Assembly: GCA_001603455.1 (NCBI GenBank)
Contig: LUZA01000029.1
Coordinates: 1-64,000, forward strand
Length of the DNA stretch: 64,000 nt
Origin: Bacteroidales bacterium Bact_09
GTDB lineage: Bacteria; Bacteroidota; Bacteroidia; Bacteroidales; UBA932
Direction: 5' to 3'
The notes under the pieces were generated by a model. It had not been told where the DNA came from and did no database searches. It saw only the letters and a list, made by a program, of their open reading frames with translations. This document shows positions 26,995 to 36,103 of this stretch, in pieces (position 1 is the first letter of the stretch; each line of letters begins with the position of its first letter). Both the position numbers and the translations under genes were made by a program.

Positions 26995-28554
26995 TTATCT
27001 TTTCTTTGTCAATACTGACAAAGCTTTTTCCAATTGAAGATCGTCGCGTATCATACTTCTTAGGCGGCCTTCCTGCAGGTAATAACGGCAGCATATCTCT
27101 TCTTCCAGCAGCGGTTGAATTTCCTTACGGTAATGCATCAAATCTTTGGCTTTATCGGTAAGCAAACGCTCCCGCAATGCAGTTATCTCTTTTTTAAGCA
27201 ATCCTTCATACCCTTCGGCCTCAGCCGTACGGCTGAATGTCTCGAGTAATATCTCGGTAGCACTGCGGTCATCGAACTCTTTGGCGGCCGTTAATTGTAC
27301 AAAATCGTTGTAATCCTCATCGGTCATATAAAATGCTTCGGCTGGCAGAATGGTCTTATGCCGGGTAAAATAACGGATAGAATACTCATGCAGGTAATCG
27401 CGGGTTACCAGCTCCATAGCTATACGGCTGTACATAGGCAGAGTCACAACCGAATCCGGAACAATTCCTCCGTTTTCATTTCTTTCCGGCGTTCCGTCCC
27501 CGTTCCGCTTTCCGTAATCGAGCGCCTGCACACATCTTCCGCTGGGAATATAGTACTTGGCGGTGGTAATCTTCAGGTTGGCATTATAGCTAAGGGGACG
27601 TATAGTCTGGACTAATCCTTTTCCAAATGTCTTTTCCCCGACTATCACACCTCTTTTCAGATCTTGTATGGCACCGGCCACGATCTCGGAAGACGATGCC
27701 GATCCTTTGTTGACCAGGACTACCAGAGGGGTCCGGGTATCCAGGGGTTCTTCTTTTGTGTAATGTTCCACATCAAAACGCGCCAAACGCCCCCTGGCCG
27801 AAACCACCATGGTGTTCTTTGGCAGGAAGATGGAAAGAAGTTTTACGGCTTCGTCCATTAAACCGCCTCCGTTACCCCTCAGGTCCAGCACTATCCCCTT
27901 TACAGGATAGTCCTTTTTCATTTTTTTCAGGACTTTCCGGGCATCTGCGGCTCCACCCTGTGTAAATCCGGTCATACGTATGTATGCTATGCTATCCCTA
28001 AGCATACAGGCCAGACCCACATCGGAAATATGTACCTTTTCACGAACCACTTTGATTGAGACCGTATCTCTCTGCATAAGCCGCCGGACCAGAAGTTCAA
28101 CTTCTGTTCCCGGTGTGCCTTTCATCCGTGAGCTGCACTCGTCAGCACTCAGGTCCCGAACAAACTCCCCGTCAATGGCAAGGATCATGTCGCCGGCTAT
28201 CAGACCGGCCCTGACCGCCGGAGAACCGGTATAGGGTTCCGATATCAGGACCCCTTCACCAGGACTTTTTTTGATCAGGGCGCCTATTCCGCCATAACTC
28301 CCGGTGGTCATTATCTCGATGGATTCATTGTTTTCCTCGGGGATAAATTCTGTATAAGGATCCATGGTGGAGAGCATGGCTTCTATCCCGGTATACACCA
28401 ATTGGTCAAGGGCCACTGAATCTACATAATAGAGCGATATTTCACGCAGCAGGGAATGAAAAATATCCAAACTTTTGGAAGTGTTGAATTCCGCACTCTG
28501 GGCAGTAAGCAGCAGGGGCAGGAACAGGGCAAGAAGTATCGCTTTGATTTTCAT
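26995..28554 (-). CDS. C-terminal processing peptidase, S41 family (CtpA-like)
   Basis: 519 residues with a signal peptide (MKIKAILLALFLPLLLTAQS). A PDZ domain spans about 75-170 (GGIGALIKK, SPAVRAGLIAGDMILAIDG) and an S41 protease domain follows, with the substrate segment VLDLRGNGGG (223-231), nucleophile Ser287 in NKGSASSSEI and general base Lys312 in EKTFGKG. It degrades or trims periplasmic proteins from the C-terminus. It is first in a two-gene unit with bactofilin and diverges from rdgB. Confidence 0.94.
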   Translation of the reverse strand: MKIKAILLALFLPLLLTAQSAEFNTSKSLDIFHSLLREISLYYVDSVALDQLVYTGIEAMLSTMDPYTEFIPEENNESIEIMTTGSYGGIGALIKKSPGEGVLISEPYTGSPAVRAGLIAGDMILAIDGEFVRDLSADECSSRMKGTPGTEVELLVRRLMQRDTVSIKVVREKVHISDVGLACMLRDSIAYIRMTGFTQGGAADARKVLKKMKKDYPVKGIVLDLRGNGGGLMDEAVKLLSIFLPKNTMVVSARGRLARFDVEHYTKEEPLDTRTPLVVLVNKGSASSSEIVAGAIQDLKRGVIVGEKTFGKGLVQTIRPLSYNANLKITTAKYYIPSGRCVQALDYGKRNGDGTPERNENGGIVPDSVVTLPMYSRIAMELVTRDYLHEYSIRYFTRHKTILPAEAFYMTDEDYNDFVQLTAAKEFDDRSATEILLETFSRTAEAEGYEGLLKKEITALRERLLTDKAKDLMHYRKEIQPLLEEEICCRYYLQEGRLRSMIRDDLQLEKALSVLTKKR

Positions 28555-28575
28555 TTCAATAGGTTCTTAAAACAA

Positions 28576-28583
28576 CAAATTTA
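28576..28583 (-). promoter_or_regulatory. -7 promoter element (TAAATTTG) of the S41 peptidase/bactofilin unit
   Basis: Exact TAnnTTTG on the minus strand, 21 bases before the ATG, in the 53-base region shared with divergent rdgB. No clear -33 TTTG. Confidence 0.5.
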
Positions 28584-28596
28584 CTATAATTCTTCA

Positions 28597-28604
28597 TATC
28601 TTTG
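28597..28604 (+). promoter_or_regulatory. -7 promoter element (TATCTTTG) of rdgB
   Basis: Exact TAnnTTTG ending 3 bases before the ATG at 28608 and 12 before the ATG at 28617. It excludes the TTG at 28602 as start because that codon lies within the element. Confidence 0.6.
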
Positions 28605-28607
28605 TAT

Positions 28608-29177
28608 ATGGAATTGATGTTTGCTACCGCTAATATTCACAAGTGTTACGAAGCTCGTGCCATACTTGGACCTTCAGTCTCAATAATTATGCCGTCATCC
28701 CTGGGTCTTTCGGGAAATATACCGGAAACAGGATTTACCCTTGAAGAAAATGCTTTGCAAAAATCCCTGTTCTTATGGGACAAGTTTCATATTCCCTGTT
28801 TTGCGGACGACACGGGACTGGAAGTTGACGGACTGGGCGGAGCGCCCGGAGTGTACTCTGCCCGTTATGCAGGTCCCGCCTGTTTACCGGCCGACAATGT
28901 TAAAAAACTGTTGGAAGAAATGCAATACATGACCAATAGGGCTGCCCGTTTCCGTTGTGTTATAGCATTGATCCTCAATGGAACGCCCCAATTTTTTGAG
29001 GGGATTGTTGAAGGCTCCATCATCCGTATACCCAAAGGGGCCGGCGGTTTTGGATATGACCCTGTATTTGTGCCACTTGGTTGGGACAAAACTTTTGCAG
29101 AAATGTCAGAAAAAGAGAAAAATGAAATATCGCACAGAAAAAGAGCCCTTGAAAAAATGGCCAGGTTATTCGTATGA
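28608..29177 (+). CDS. rdgB: XTP/dITP diphosphatase (RdgB/HAM1)
   Basis: About 189 residues from ATG 28608 (MELMFATANIHK); ATG 28617 is an alternative because a promoter element sits immediately upstream. Family motifs: TANIHK for nucleotide binding, FADDTGLEVDGLGGAPGVYSARYAG, and GFGYDPVFVP with SHRKRALEKM at the end. It removes inosine and xanthosine triphosphates from the nucleotide pool. The stop overlaps the recO start (ATGA). Confidence 0.94.
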   Translation: MELMFATANIHKCYEARAILGPSVSIIMPSSLGLSGNIPETGFTLEENALQKSLFLWDKFHIPCFADDTGLEVDGLGGAPGVYSARYAGPACLPADNVKKLLEEMQYMTNRAARFRCVIALILNGTPQFFEGIVEGSIIRIPKGAGGFGYDPVFVPLGWDKTFAEMSEKEKNEISHRKRALEKMARLFV

Positions 29178-29902
29178 TCACACCACTGACACTGATTGTT
29201 CTCAACACAAGACCTTATAGGGAGACCGGCCTGTTGGTCAATGCATATACCGATATTCTGGGCCGGGCTTCTTTTGTGTTAAAAGGCATCCGCACAGCCC
29301 GTAACAGGGCGGCGGCATCTGTGTTCCATCCCCTTAGCATACTTGACACCCGGACTTACCTGCAAACCAAAAGAGACTTGTACCAGCTGAAGGAATACCA
29401 CAAGGTCCATCTGCTGGAGAACATCTGTACTAATGTGCTCAAAAGCAGCGTAGGTTTGTTTATGAGCGAATTGTTATATAAAACAGTGCGGGAAGAGGAA
29501 GAAAATCCGGCTCTGTTCCGCTATATCACCCGGGCCATACTCCAACTGGACAGTGCCGGCGATGAACTGCCCGATTTGCATCTGTATTTTGCAGTTCATC
29601 TCTGCCGCTATCTGGGATATGCGCCCAATCTGGAGAGTTACTCCCAAAACAGAACATATTTTGACATCGGAGGGGCATTTTTTCGCGAATTTCCAGACCC
29701 ATCAGGCGGAACATTTAACAAGGAAGATTCCCTGTTGCTTTACCGGATCCTGACATGTCCACCCTCAGAAGCCAGGCCGTTGTCCTGTTGCGGATCCAGG
29801 CGCCATCATTTTCTCAACAGCATGCTCCTGTATTATGGCTATCACATGGGAAAAATCCCTGAGATCCGTTCCCTGGATGTGTTGCATCAGGTTTTTCTTT
29901 AG
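29174..29902 (+). CDS. recO: DNA repair protein RecO
   Basis: 242 residues. N-terminal OB-fold with LIVLNTRPYRETGLLVNAYTDILGRASFVLKGIR, then the helical domain (KSSVGLFMSELLYKTVREEEENPALF). RecO loads RecA on SSB-coated DNA with RecR. Only one cysteine pair is seen near the C-terminus (LSCCGSRRHHFLNSMLLYYGYH), rather than the usual zinc-binding set. It overlaps rdgB by four bases and precedes the GH3 gene by 14 bases. Confidence 0.9.
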   Translation: MITPLTLIVLNTRPYRETGLLVNAYTDILGRASFVLKGIRTARNRAAASVFHPLSILDTRTYLQTKRDLYQLKEYHKVHLLENICTNVLKSSVGLFMSELLYKTVREEEENPALFRYITRAILQLDSAGDELPDLHLYFAVHLCRYLGYAPNLESYSQNRTYFDIGGAFFREFPDPSGGTFNKEDSLLLYRILTCPPSEARPLSCCGSRRHHFLNSMLLYYGYHMGKIPEIRSLDVLHQVFL

Positions 29903-29910
29903 TAACTTTG
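29882..29910 (+). promoter_or_regulatory. Promoter of the GH3/LuxE-like pair (TTG, 18 bases, TAACTTTG)
   Basis: TTG then 18 bases then TAACTTTG, inside the 3' end of recO; the element ends 6 bases before the ATG at 29917. It argues against the TTG at 29908 as start and for separate transcription of the pair. Confidence 0.6.
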
Positions 29911-29916
29911 CCGCTC

Positions 29917-31449
29917 ATGTCACTCATTAACACCGCCTACAGGCTTTATAACAGAAAACTTCTTACAGAACTGGACTTTTCTTCCAGGGATCCTTTTCCG
30001 TTCCAGGAAGCAACTTTCCGTTACCTTACCCAACGGGGGACAGACACCATGTTCGGAAAAGAGTATAAAATGGCAGAAATTAATGATATTGACACTTTTC
30101 AGCGAAGGATCCCCCTGCATGACTATAACTCCCTGGAACCCTATATACAGCAAAGTCTCCGGGGACAGGAAAACGTTCTCTGGAACAGCCCCATTTACTG
30201 GTACGCCCTTTCCAGCGGAACATCCTCGTCAAAATCCAAGTTTATCCCTATGAACAGGGAAAATCTGCAGTTGTGTCATTACAAGGGAATGTTAACTATT
30301 CTCTCCTGTTACGTGAGAACATTCCCCAAGTCGCGTTTGTTCACAGGTAAAACGTTAACCCTGGGGGGAAACCGTCACATCGATAAAAATGTGGAAACCA
30401 ACTGCTGTTACGGAGATCTGTCGGCTTTTCTGCTTATCAATACGCCTCTTTTGGCCAGGCTGTTCACTACCCCGTCCCGGAAGATTGGGCTTATTCCCGA
30501 TTTTGAGTACAAAATAGAACAGGTAAGCAAGCTGATCACAAAACAAAACTTAGTCGCATTCTCGGGGGTCCCGTCCTGGAACCTTCTTCTGATGCGCAAA
30601 GTACTGGAACAGACAGGAAAAGGGAATCTGTCGGAACTGTGGCCACATATGGAGTTATTCATGCACGGAGGCGTCAGCTTTGAACCTTACCGTGTCCATT
30701 ATCAGGCATTGTTCCCGTCCGAAAAAATGCATTATCTCGAAACGTACAACGCATCAGAAGGGTTCTTTGCTTTCCAAACAGACCTGAATGATCCGGGACT
30801 GCAATTGTTGCCCAACGTAAGCGTTTTCTATGAATTTATCCCCCTGGAAAAACTGCAGGCAGCTGAAAACGGTTCTTATATGCACTTCCTGACCATGGCA
30901 GAGGTCGAGGTAGACAAACCATATGCCCTGGTGATCTCGACCAATTCCGGACTTTGGAGATACCTGATAGGCGACACCGTACGATTCACGCAACTTTACC
31001 CGCACAAGATTCGAATCACAGGTCGTACAAAATTATTCATCAATACATTCGGGGAAGAGTTGATGATCGAGAACGCAGAGAGGGCCCTGGCACGTGCCTG
31101 CAACCTTACCGGGGCTAGTGTATATGAATATACCGTTGCTCCCGTGTTCATGGACCACCTGCACAAAGGAGCGCATCAGTGGCTCATAGAATTTGAAGAA
31201 ATGCCTCCTGATCCGGAGATTTTTACCCGGATCCTGGACCGGTCTTTGATGGATTTGAATTCAGATTATGAAGCCAAACGTCGCGATACCGGAACTATGG
31301 ATCCGCCTGTAATAACAGCCGTCAGGAAAGGTTGTTTTTACCGCTGGCTGGCCGTCAACGATAAATTGGGCGGACAGAACAAGGTACCTCGTCTGTGGAG
31401 TACACGGGAATATGCAGAAGCATTGCTAAGAATCAATGAAAAATTGTGA
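29917..31449 (+). CDS. GH3-family acyl-acid-amido synthetase-like protein
   Basis: 510 residues from ATG. It belongs to the GH3 branch of the adenylating (ANL) superfamily, named after plant enzymes that couple jasmonate or auxin to amino acids. Visible: nucleotide-binding SSGTSSSKSKFIPM (A3 region), YNASEGFFAFQ (A5 region), LWRYLIGDTVRF and GRTKLFINTFGEELMIENAERAL (A7/A8 region). The bacterial substrate is unknown. Its last 14 bases overlap the start of a second, LuxE-like adenylating enzyme, so the two may act on the same acid in sequence. Confidence 0.88.
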   Translation: MSLINTAYRLYNRKLLTELDFSSRDPFPFQEATFRYLTQRGTDTMFGKEYKMAEINDIDTFQRRIPLHDYNSLEPYIQQSLRGQENVLWNSPIYWYALSSGTSSSKSKFIPMNRENLQLCHYKGMLTILSCYVRTFPKSRLFTGKTLTLGGNRHIDKNVETNCCYGDLSAFLLINTPLLARLFTTPSRKIGLIPDFEYKIEQVSKLITKQNLVAFSGVPSWNLLLMRKVLEQTGKGNLSELWPHMELFMHGGVSFEPYRVHYQALFPSEKMHYLETYNASEGFFAFQTDLNDPGLQLLPNVSVFYEFIPLEKLQAAENGSYMHFLTMAEVEVDKPYALVISTNSGLWRYLIGDTVRFTQLYPHKIRITGRTKLFINTFGEELMIENAERALARACNLTGASVYEYTVAPVFMDHLHKGAHQWLIEFEEMPPDPEIFTRILDRSLMDLNSDYEAKRRDTGTMDPPVITAVRKGCFYRWLAVNDKLGGQNKVPRLWSTREYAEALLRINEKL

Positions 31450-32383
31450 TATAATTAAAATATTCCGTCACCAGGCAAAGCATACGGCTGCTTATACCAG
31501 ATACCTGGAATTGCTGGAAGTTGATCCCGCAAAGGTGAGAGTTCCGGAAGAGATCCCGTTCCTGCCCATAAGGTTTTTCAAATCGCATACTGTTTACAAC
31601 CGCAAGGAACCACCCGTTCACGTTTTTACAAGTTCTGCCACTATGGGGATGACCCCCTCCCGCCATCCGGTTGACAGCCTGGAGCGCTATGGAAAAAACG
31701 TTCTTGAAATATTCCGTTTCTTTTATGGAGATCCCTCACGGTACACCATTCTGGCATTATTGCCTTCCTACCTGGAAAGGACAGGATCCTCCCTGGTATA
31801 TATGATGAAAGTGCTCATGGAAAATAGCGGAGGCCGGGTAGACGGTTTTTATCTACACAACCAGGAACCGCTTTATAACAGGCTTATGGCACTGTCCAAA
31901 GGCATAAAGCCTGTTTGGCTCATAGGTGTGAGCTTTGCCCTGCTTGACTTTGCGTCAAAATATACTGTAAACCATCCCGGCCTGACAGTGGTCGAAACAG
32001 GGGGGATGAAAGGCAGGGGAGCTGAGCTGACCAGAGAAATGTTGCATGAACGTTTGAAGCAGGGATTTCCGGCAAGCCCAGTACATAGTGAATACGGAAT
32101 GGCCGAGATGTTCTCGCAGGCTTATGCCTGCGGGGAAGATCTCCTTTTTAGTTGTCCTTCCTCTATGCGTGTGATGATCCGGAACCTGCAGGATCCTTTC
32201 CGCCTGGAACCCGACGGGTCGCGCGGCGGCATTAATATCATTGATCTGGCCAACAGCCATTCCTGCTCTTTTATAGAAACCCAGGACCTGGGCTACCGTT
32301 TGCCTGACGGTCGATTCCAGGTCCTGGGCAGGATCCCCGAAGCGGAACGCCGGGGATGCAATATGCTTATTGATGTTTCCTGA
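31436..32383 (+). CDS. LuxE-like acyl-protein synthetase/acyltransferase
   Basis: 315 residues. LuxE family signs: FKSHTVYNRKEPPVHVFTSSATMGM (the nucleotide-loop equivalent), VETGGMKGRGAELTREMLHE, SEYGMAEMFSQAY and IIDLANSHSCSFIETQDLGYR. LuxE activates a fatty acid as acyl-AMP and holds it as thioester; members outside lux operons have unknown acids. The start lies within the GH3 gene (14-base overlap), and the stop converges with the DUF2723 gene with 17 bases shared. Function of the pair is not known to me. Confidence 0.85.
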   Translation: MKNCDIIKIFRHQAKHTAAYTRYLELLEVDPAKVRVPEEIPFLPIRFFKSHTVYNRKEPPVHVFTSSATMGMTPSRHPVDSLERYGKNVLEIFRFFYGDPSRYTILALLPSYLERTGSSLVYMMKVLMENSGGRVDGFYLHNQEPLYNRLMALSKGIKPVWLIGVSFALLDFASKYTVNHPGLTVVETGGMKGRGAELTREMLHERLKQGFPASPVHSEYGMAEMFSQAYACGEDLLFSCPSSMRVMIRNLQDPFRLEPDGSRGGINIIDLANSHSCSFIETQDLGYRLPDGRFQVLGRIPEAERRGCNMLIDVS

Positions 32384-35300
32384 AAAGCTCCTCGATCTGT
32401 GTGTTGTACTTTTCTGCAAGATCCTTATCATCGTTAACCTTAAGGATATCGTTCACATGCACATAAGTACTGATGGCCGACTCGGCATCTGATGAAGACA
32501 GAAACCCGCCTTTGAAGGGGCTCAGGAAGTATTCAATAGCCTTGTACGTTTCGTCCAGGAACGGAATGGCCAGGGCACGGGCTTTTTCGGGTTTTTTCAA
32601 AAAATAATACAGTTCGATGGTTTCCATGACGCCCACTTCGTTGAGCGAAGGTTGTACCACATAATTGAGAGGATACCGCTTCATGATCTCAATTCCCCTG
32701 TCCAGCAATGCTTCTGCCTTATTTGTCTTCCCTTCCAGTATCAGTGCCTTGGCGACCTGGGAATACATCTGCCTGACAGCCTGCTGCACAAGGTAAAGGT
32801 ACGTAACGTGATAATCCAGCAATACGCCCGGCTCATCCATGCTGCCCCAACGGTAAACATCCATCAGTAGGTGATACAGTTTGTCGGTGTCCATATAAGG
32901 CACATTCCTTTGGATCGAATCCACCTTAAATGGCATAAGTTTATAGGCCATACCGTCAAAACGCAGGTACTCCCGGATCCCGATGTTCAGATCGCCTCCT
33001 CTTGAGACAATATATATGGGCCTGTCCCACTCATAATTGGCCAGTAAGTCCAGGAACATCATCTCTACTTTCAGCAACATGTGCTTGTCAGAAGGAATAT
33101 CCAAGTCCATGTACTCGGGAATCAGATGTGCGTCTTTTTCTGGAACGATACCGCAGGCCAGGACGTTTTTTTTGTTCACGGGAATGCGCAATTTACGAGC
33201 CGGCAGATAATTGTACATGGTACCGTCTGTCAGCTGTAGTTTTGCCTTGAGATTTCCCATGACGCTCACCGCCTGTATGGCAGAAACCCTGTCCGTTACG
33301 CGTTCATATACCGGAATGAATTCATTCGTGCCGTAAAGGTAAGACTCCCTGGTGATGGAGAATTTCACCGGAGCTGATTCATAGGTGCGCCATTGCATTT
33401 GATCAATATACCAGTCCGTACCCAGCAGCGAGGTGTTCATAACCCTTACGTCAGTCCTGATACCTTCCACTTCCTGAGCATACCACAGCGGGAATGTATC
33501 ATTGTCTCCGTGGGTAACGATGATGGCATTGCAATCCTCCCGGCATGTGTTCAGAAAATTATAGGCAAAATCGCGAGCCGTATAACGGCCGCTCCGGTCA
33601 TGATCGTCCCAGTTTTGTGCCATCATCTGGAAAGGCACGAACAGACATAGTGCGGCTGCTAGCGATCCAGCTATTGTCTGGGGTAATTTCTTCTGCAGGA
33701 AATGGTACAGGGCCAATACTCCCAGTCCAACCCATATGGAAAATGCGTAGAAAGAACCTGCGTAGGCATAATCCCGCTCCCGTGGCTGGTACGGCGGCTG
33801 GTTCAGGTAAACCACAATGGCCAGTCCCGTCAGGAAGAACAGCAGGAAAGTAATCCAGGCATTGCGCCGGTCTTTGGCCGTCTGGTACAGCAGACCTGCC
33901 AATCCCAGTAACAGGGGTAACATATAGTAGTGGTTCTTGGCAGGGTTGTGCTTTAGCATATCAGGGGCTCCTGACTGGTCTCCCAGTCGTGCCCTGTCAA
34001 GGAATCCGATCCCACTTTCCCAGTTACCCCGTACGGGGTCTCCGGGGATGGTTCCCTGAATGTCGTTCTGGCGTCCTGCAAAGTTCCACATGAAATACCG
34101 CCAGTACATGTAATTAACCTGGTAGTCAAAGAAGAACAGCATATTGTCCCCGAAAGTTGGCATGCGTTTGCTTGCCGAATTCAATTTCCCTTTCCCGGAA
34201 TTGTAGGAGTCATAAAAGGAGGCATGTCCTTCGCGCTTGCTCCACATACGGGGAAAGAACATTTTGTCCGAATCATTGTAAACAGGCATTTCCGGTCCCT
34301 TCACACGAGCGTATCTGCCATTTTTTTTCACAGTTTGCCTGGTATCTTTAAAGGATTCGTAATTGGAATTGTAAATTCCGTCATACAACAGGGGGGGGGA
34401 TCCATACTGTTCCCGTGCCAGATATTTTCCCAGTGCAAAAGGATTGTCCGGCTGGTTTTCATTTGTGGGTGTCTTGGCGCTGGATCGGATCACCACCATG
34501 GCAAATGAAGAATATCCTATGACTATGACAGTCAAGCACAGAAATATCGTGTTCCACAGTATTTTTCCTTTCCGGTGGGTGGCAAGGATACCCCAGAAAA
34601 GTAGTGCCGTAAGGGCCGCTACAAAAAATAACATTCCGGTATTATAGGGTAATCCGAAAATGTTTACGAACAAAAGGTCAAACCAACCTGATATTTTGGG
34701 TAACCAGGGAATGATCCCATACAGGATGAACGCAATGATTACCACCGATAACAACAGAGTAACGACAGCACCTTTCCAGGAAAAGGGATATTTCTTGTAA
34801 AAATAAATAAAAACAAGTGCCGGTATGGTCAGCAAGTTAAGCAGATGCACCCCTATGGAAAGCCCCATCAGGTATGCTATCAGGACGATCCAACGGTTTG
34901 CATGGGGTTTGTCTGCGTTTTCTTCCCATTTGAGCATGGCCCAGAAAACAGCGGCAGTAAACATCGAAGACATACCGTAAACTTCTGCCTCAACCGCTGA
35001 AAACCAAGCCGTATCTGAAAATGAATAGACCAGGGATCCTGCAGCTGCAGCTCCCCAGATGGCTATGGCACTACCCCATTTCAGGGGCATATTCTGTGTT
35101 TCCATCAGCCTTCTGCCCAAATGGGATATCGTCCAGAACAAGAAAAGAACGCAAAAGGCCGAAGCAAGTGCACTCATGGCATTGATCAGCATGGCGGCCT
35201 GCAGATCGCTTCCGAACATGGAAAACAACCTGCCTAACAACTGGTAAGTGGGATTCCCCGGAGGGTGTCCTACTTCCAGTTTGTAGGAAGATGCTATGAA

Positions 35301-35420
35301 TTCGCCGCAATCCCAGAAACTGGCCGTTGGTTCTATGGTCGCTAGGTAAACAGCAGCGGAAATGGCAAATACCACCCATCCTATCAGGAGATCTGCCTTT
35401 TTAAATGTCCTTGTTTCCAT
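32367..35420 (-). CDS. DUF2723 membrane protein (TMEM260-like, GT-C type)
   Basis: 1017 residues. The N-terminal about 560 residues hold about a dozen membrane segments and the DUF2723 hallmark ATIEPTASFWDCGEF (Asp37, Glu40) followed by GHPPGNPTY (51-59), as expected of GT-C glycosyltransferases with acidic loop residues. The C-terminal half is periplasmic with helical repeats (TNKAEALLDRGIEIMKRYPL). The human relative TMEM260 is a protein O-mannosyltransferase; a role in protein O-glycosylation here is inference. A TACATTTG element ends 4 bases before the ATG. Confidence 0.88.
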   Translation of the reverse strand: METRTFKKADLLIGWVVFAISAAVYLATIEPTASFWDCGEFIASSYKLEVGHPPGNPTYQLLGRLFSMFGSDLQAAMLINAMSALASAFCVLFLFWTISHLGRRLMETQNMPLKWGSAIAIWGAAAAGSLVYSFSDTAWFSAVEAEVYGMSSMFTAAVFWAMLKWEENADKPHANRWIVLIAYLMGLSIGVHLLNLLTIPALVFIYFYKKYPFSWKGAVVTLLLSVVIIAFILYGIIPWLPKISGWFDLLFVNIFGLPYNTGMLFFVAALTALLFWGILATHRKGKILWNTIFLCLTVIVIGYSSFAMVVIRSSAKTPTNENQPDNPFALGKYLAREQYGSPPLLYDGIYNSNYESFKDTRQTVKKNGRYARVKGPEMPVYNDSDKMFFPRMWSKREGHASFYDSYNSGKGKLNSASKRMPTFGDNMLFFFDYQVNYMYWRYFMWNFAGRQNDIQGTIPGDPVRGNWESGIGFLDRARLGDQSGAPDMLKHNPAKNHYYMLPLLLGLAGLLYQTAKDRRNAWITFLLFFLTGLAIVVYLNQPPYQPRERDYAYAGSFYAFSIWVGLGVLALYHFLQKKLPQTIAGSLAAALCLFVPFQMMAQNWDDHDRSGRYTARDFAYNFLNTCREDCNAIIVTHGDNDTFPLWYAQEVEGIRTDVRVMNTSLLGTDWYIDQMQWRTYESAPVKFSITRESYLYGTNEFIPVYERVTDRVSAIQAVSVMGNLKAKLQLTDGTMYNYLPARKLRIPVNKKNVLACGIVPEKDAHLIPEYMDLDIPSDKHMLLKVEMMFLDLLANYEWDRPIYIVSRGGDLNIGIREYLRFDGMAYKLMPFKVDSIQRNVPYMDTDKLYHLLMDVYRWGSMDEPGVLLDYHVTYLYLVQQAVRQMYSQVAKALILEGKTNKAEALLDRGIEIMKRYPLNYVVQPSLNEVGVMETIELYYFLKKPEKARALAIPFLDETYKAIEYFLSPFKGGFLSSSDAESAISTYVHVNDILKVNDDKDLAEKYNTQIEELFRKHQ

Positions 35421-35424
35421 TCCA

Positions 35425-35432
35425 CAAATGTA
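35425..35432 (-). promoter_or_regulatory. -7 promoter element (TACATTTG) of the DUF2723 gene
   Basis: Exact TAnnTTTG on the minus strand, 4 bases before the ATG. Confidence 0.5.
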
Positions 35433-35473
35433 GACTATTTTTTTTACCTTTACCGTCGGTTTTGCTTTAAATT

Positions 35474-36103
35474 ATGGATTATATAGTCCTTGGGCTCATT
35501 GTATCTTTCTGTTTTATTCTTATCTTCACCCGTGCTCCTCTGACCAGGCTGCTAACGGGTTGTTTCCGTTATAACATTTCCATCGAAAACGAAGATCAGG
35601 GAAATATAAGGTTTTCACGCTTTTTTCTGTGTTTTTTCATCTTGGCGGTGATTTCATTTTTTATTGCTTCGCATGATCGGTTGCTTTCTCCCCGGCCTTT
35701 TGCACTGACAGGAATGTCAAAACCCTTTGTTTTTATGGCAGTCCTGGGAACATTCTGCATATGGGTCCTGTTCAAGATGATCCTGCTGAGAATTATCGGA
35801 TGGACGATCGATTCATCTGCATTCATGAATTTTCTGGGCCGCACCGGACAGGATTACTGCATTCTGACCGGTCTCGCATTTATTCCCTTTCTGGTTCTTT
35901 TCCATATCCTGGGAAAACCTTCCGGGAATACCATACTTTTGGCTGCAGCAGTCCTGTCTGCAGCCGGTTATCTGATCTATGCCCTACGTTGTATAAGGAT
36001 TTTTCTTTCCGCCGGGTATTCTCTATTTTTCTGGATTTTGTATCTTTGTACGTTTGAACTAGTACCTTTTGGGGTGTTAATTCATTATCTTGCTGGGATA
36101 TGA
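35474..36103 (+). CDS. DUF4271 membrane protein
   Basis: 209 residues with about six hydrophobic helices and no soluble domain. The family is restricted to Bacteroidota and usually sits directly before a uroporphyrinogen-III synthase gene, as here, where the stop overlaps the hemD start (ATGA). Function unknown; a link to tetrapyrrole or envelope assembly is only suggested by context. Confidence 0.85.
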   Translation: MDYIVLGLIVSFCFILIFTRAPLTRLLTGCFRYNISIENEDQGNIRFSRFFLCFFILAVISFFIASHDRLLSPRPFALTGMSKPFVFMAVLGTFCIWVLFKMILLRIIGWTIDSSAFMNFLGRTGQDYCILTGLAFIPFLVLFHILGKPSGNTILLAAAVLSAAGYLIYALRCIRIFLSAGYSLFFWILYLCTFELVPFGVLIHYLAGI

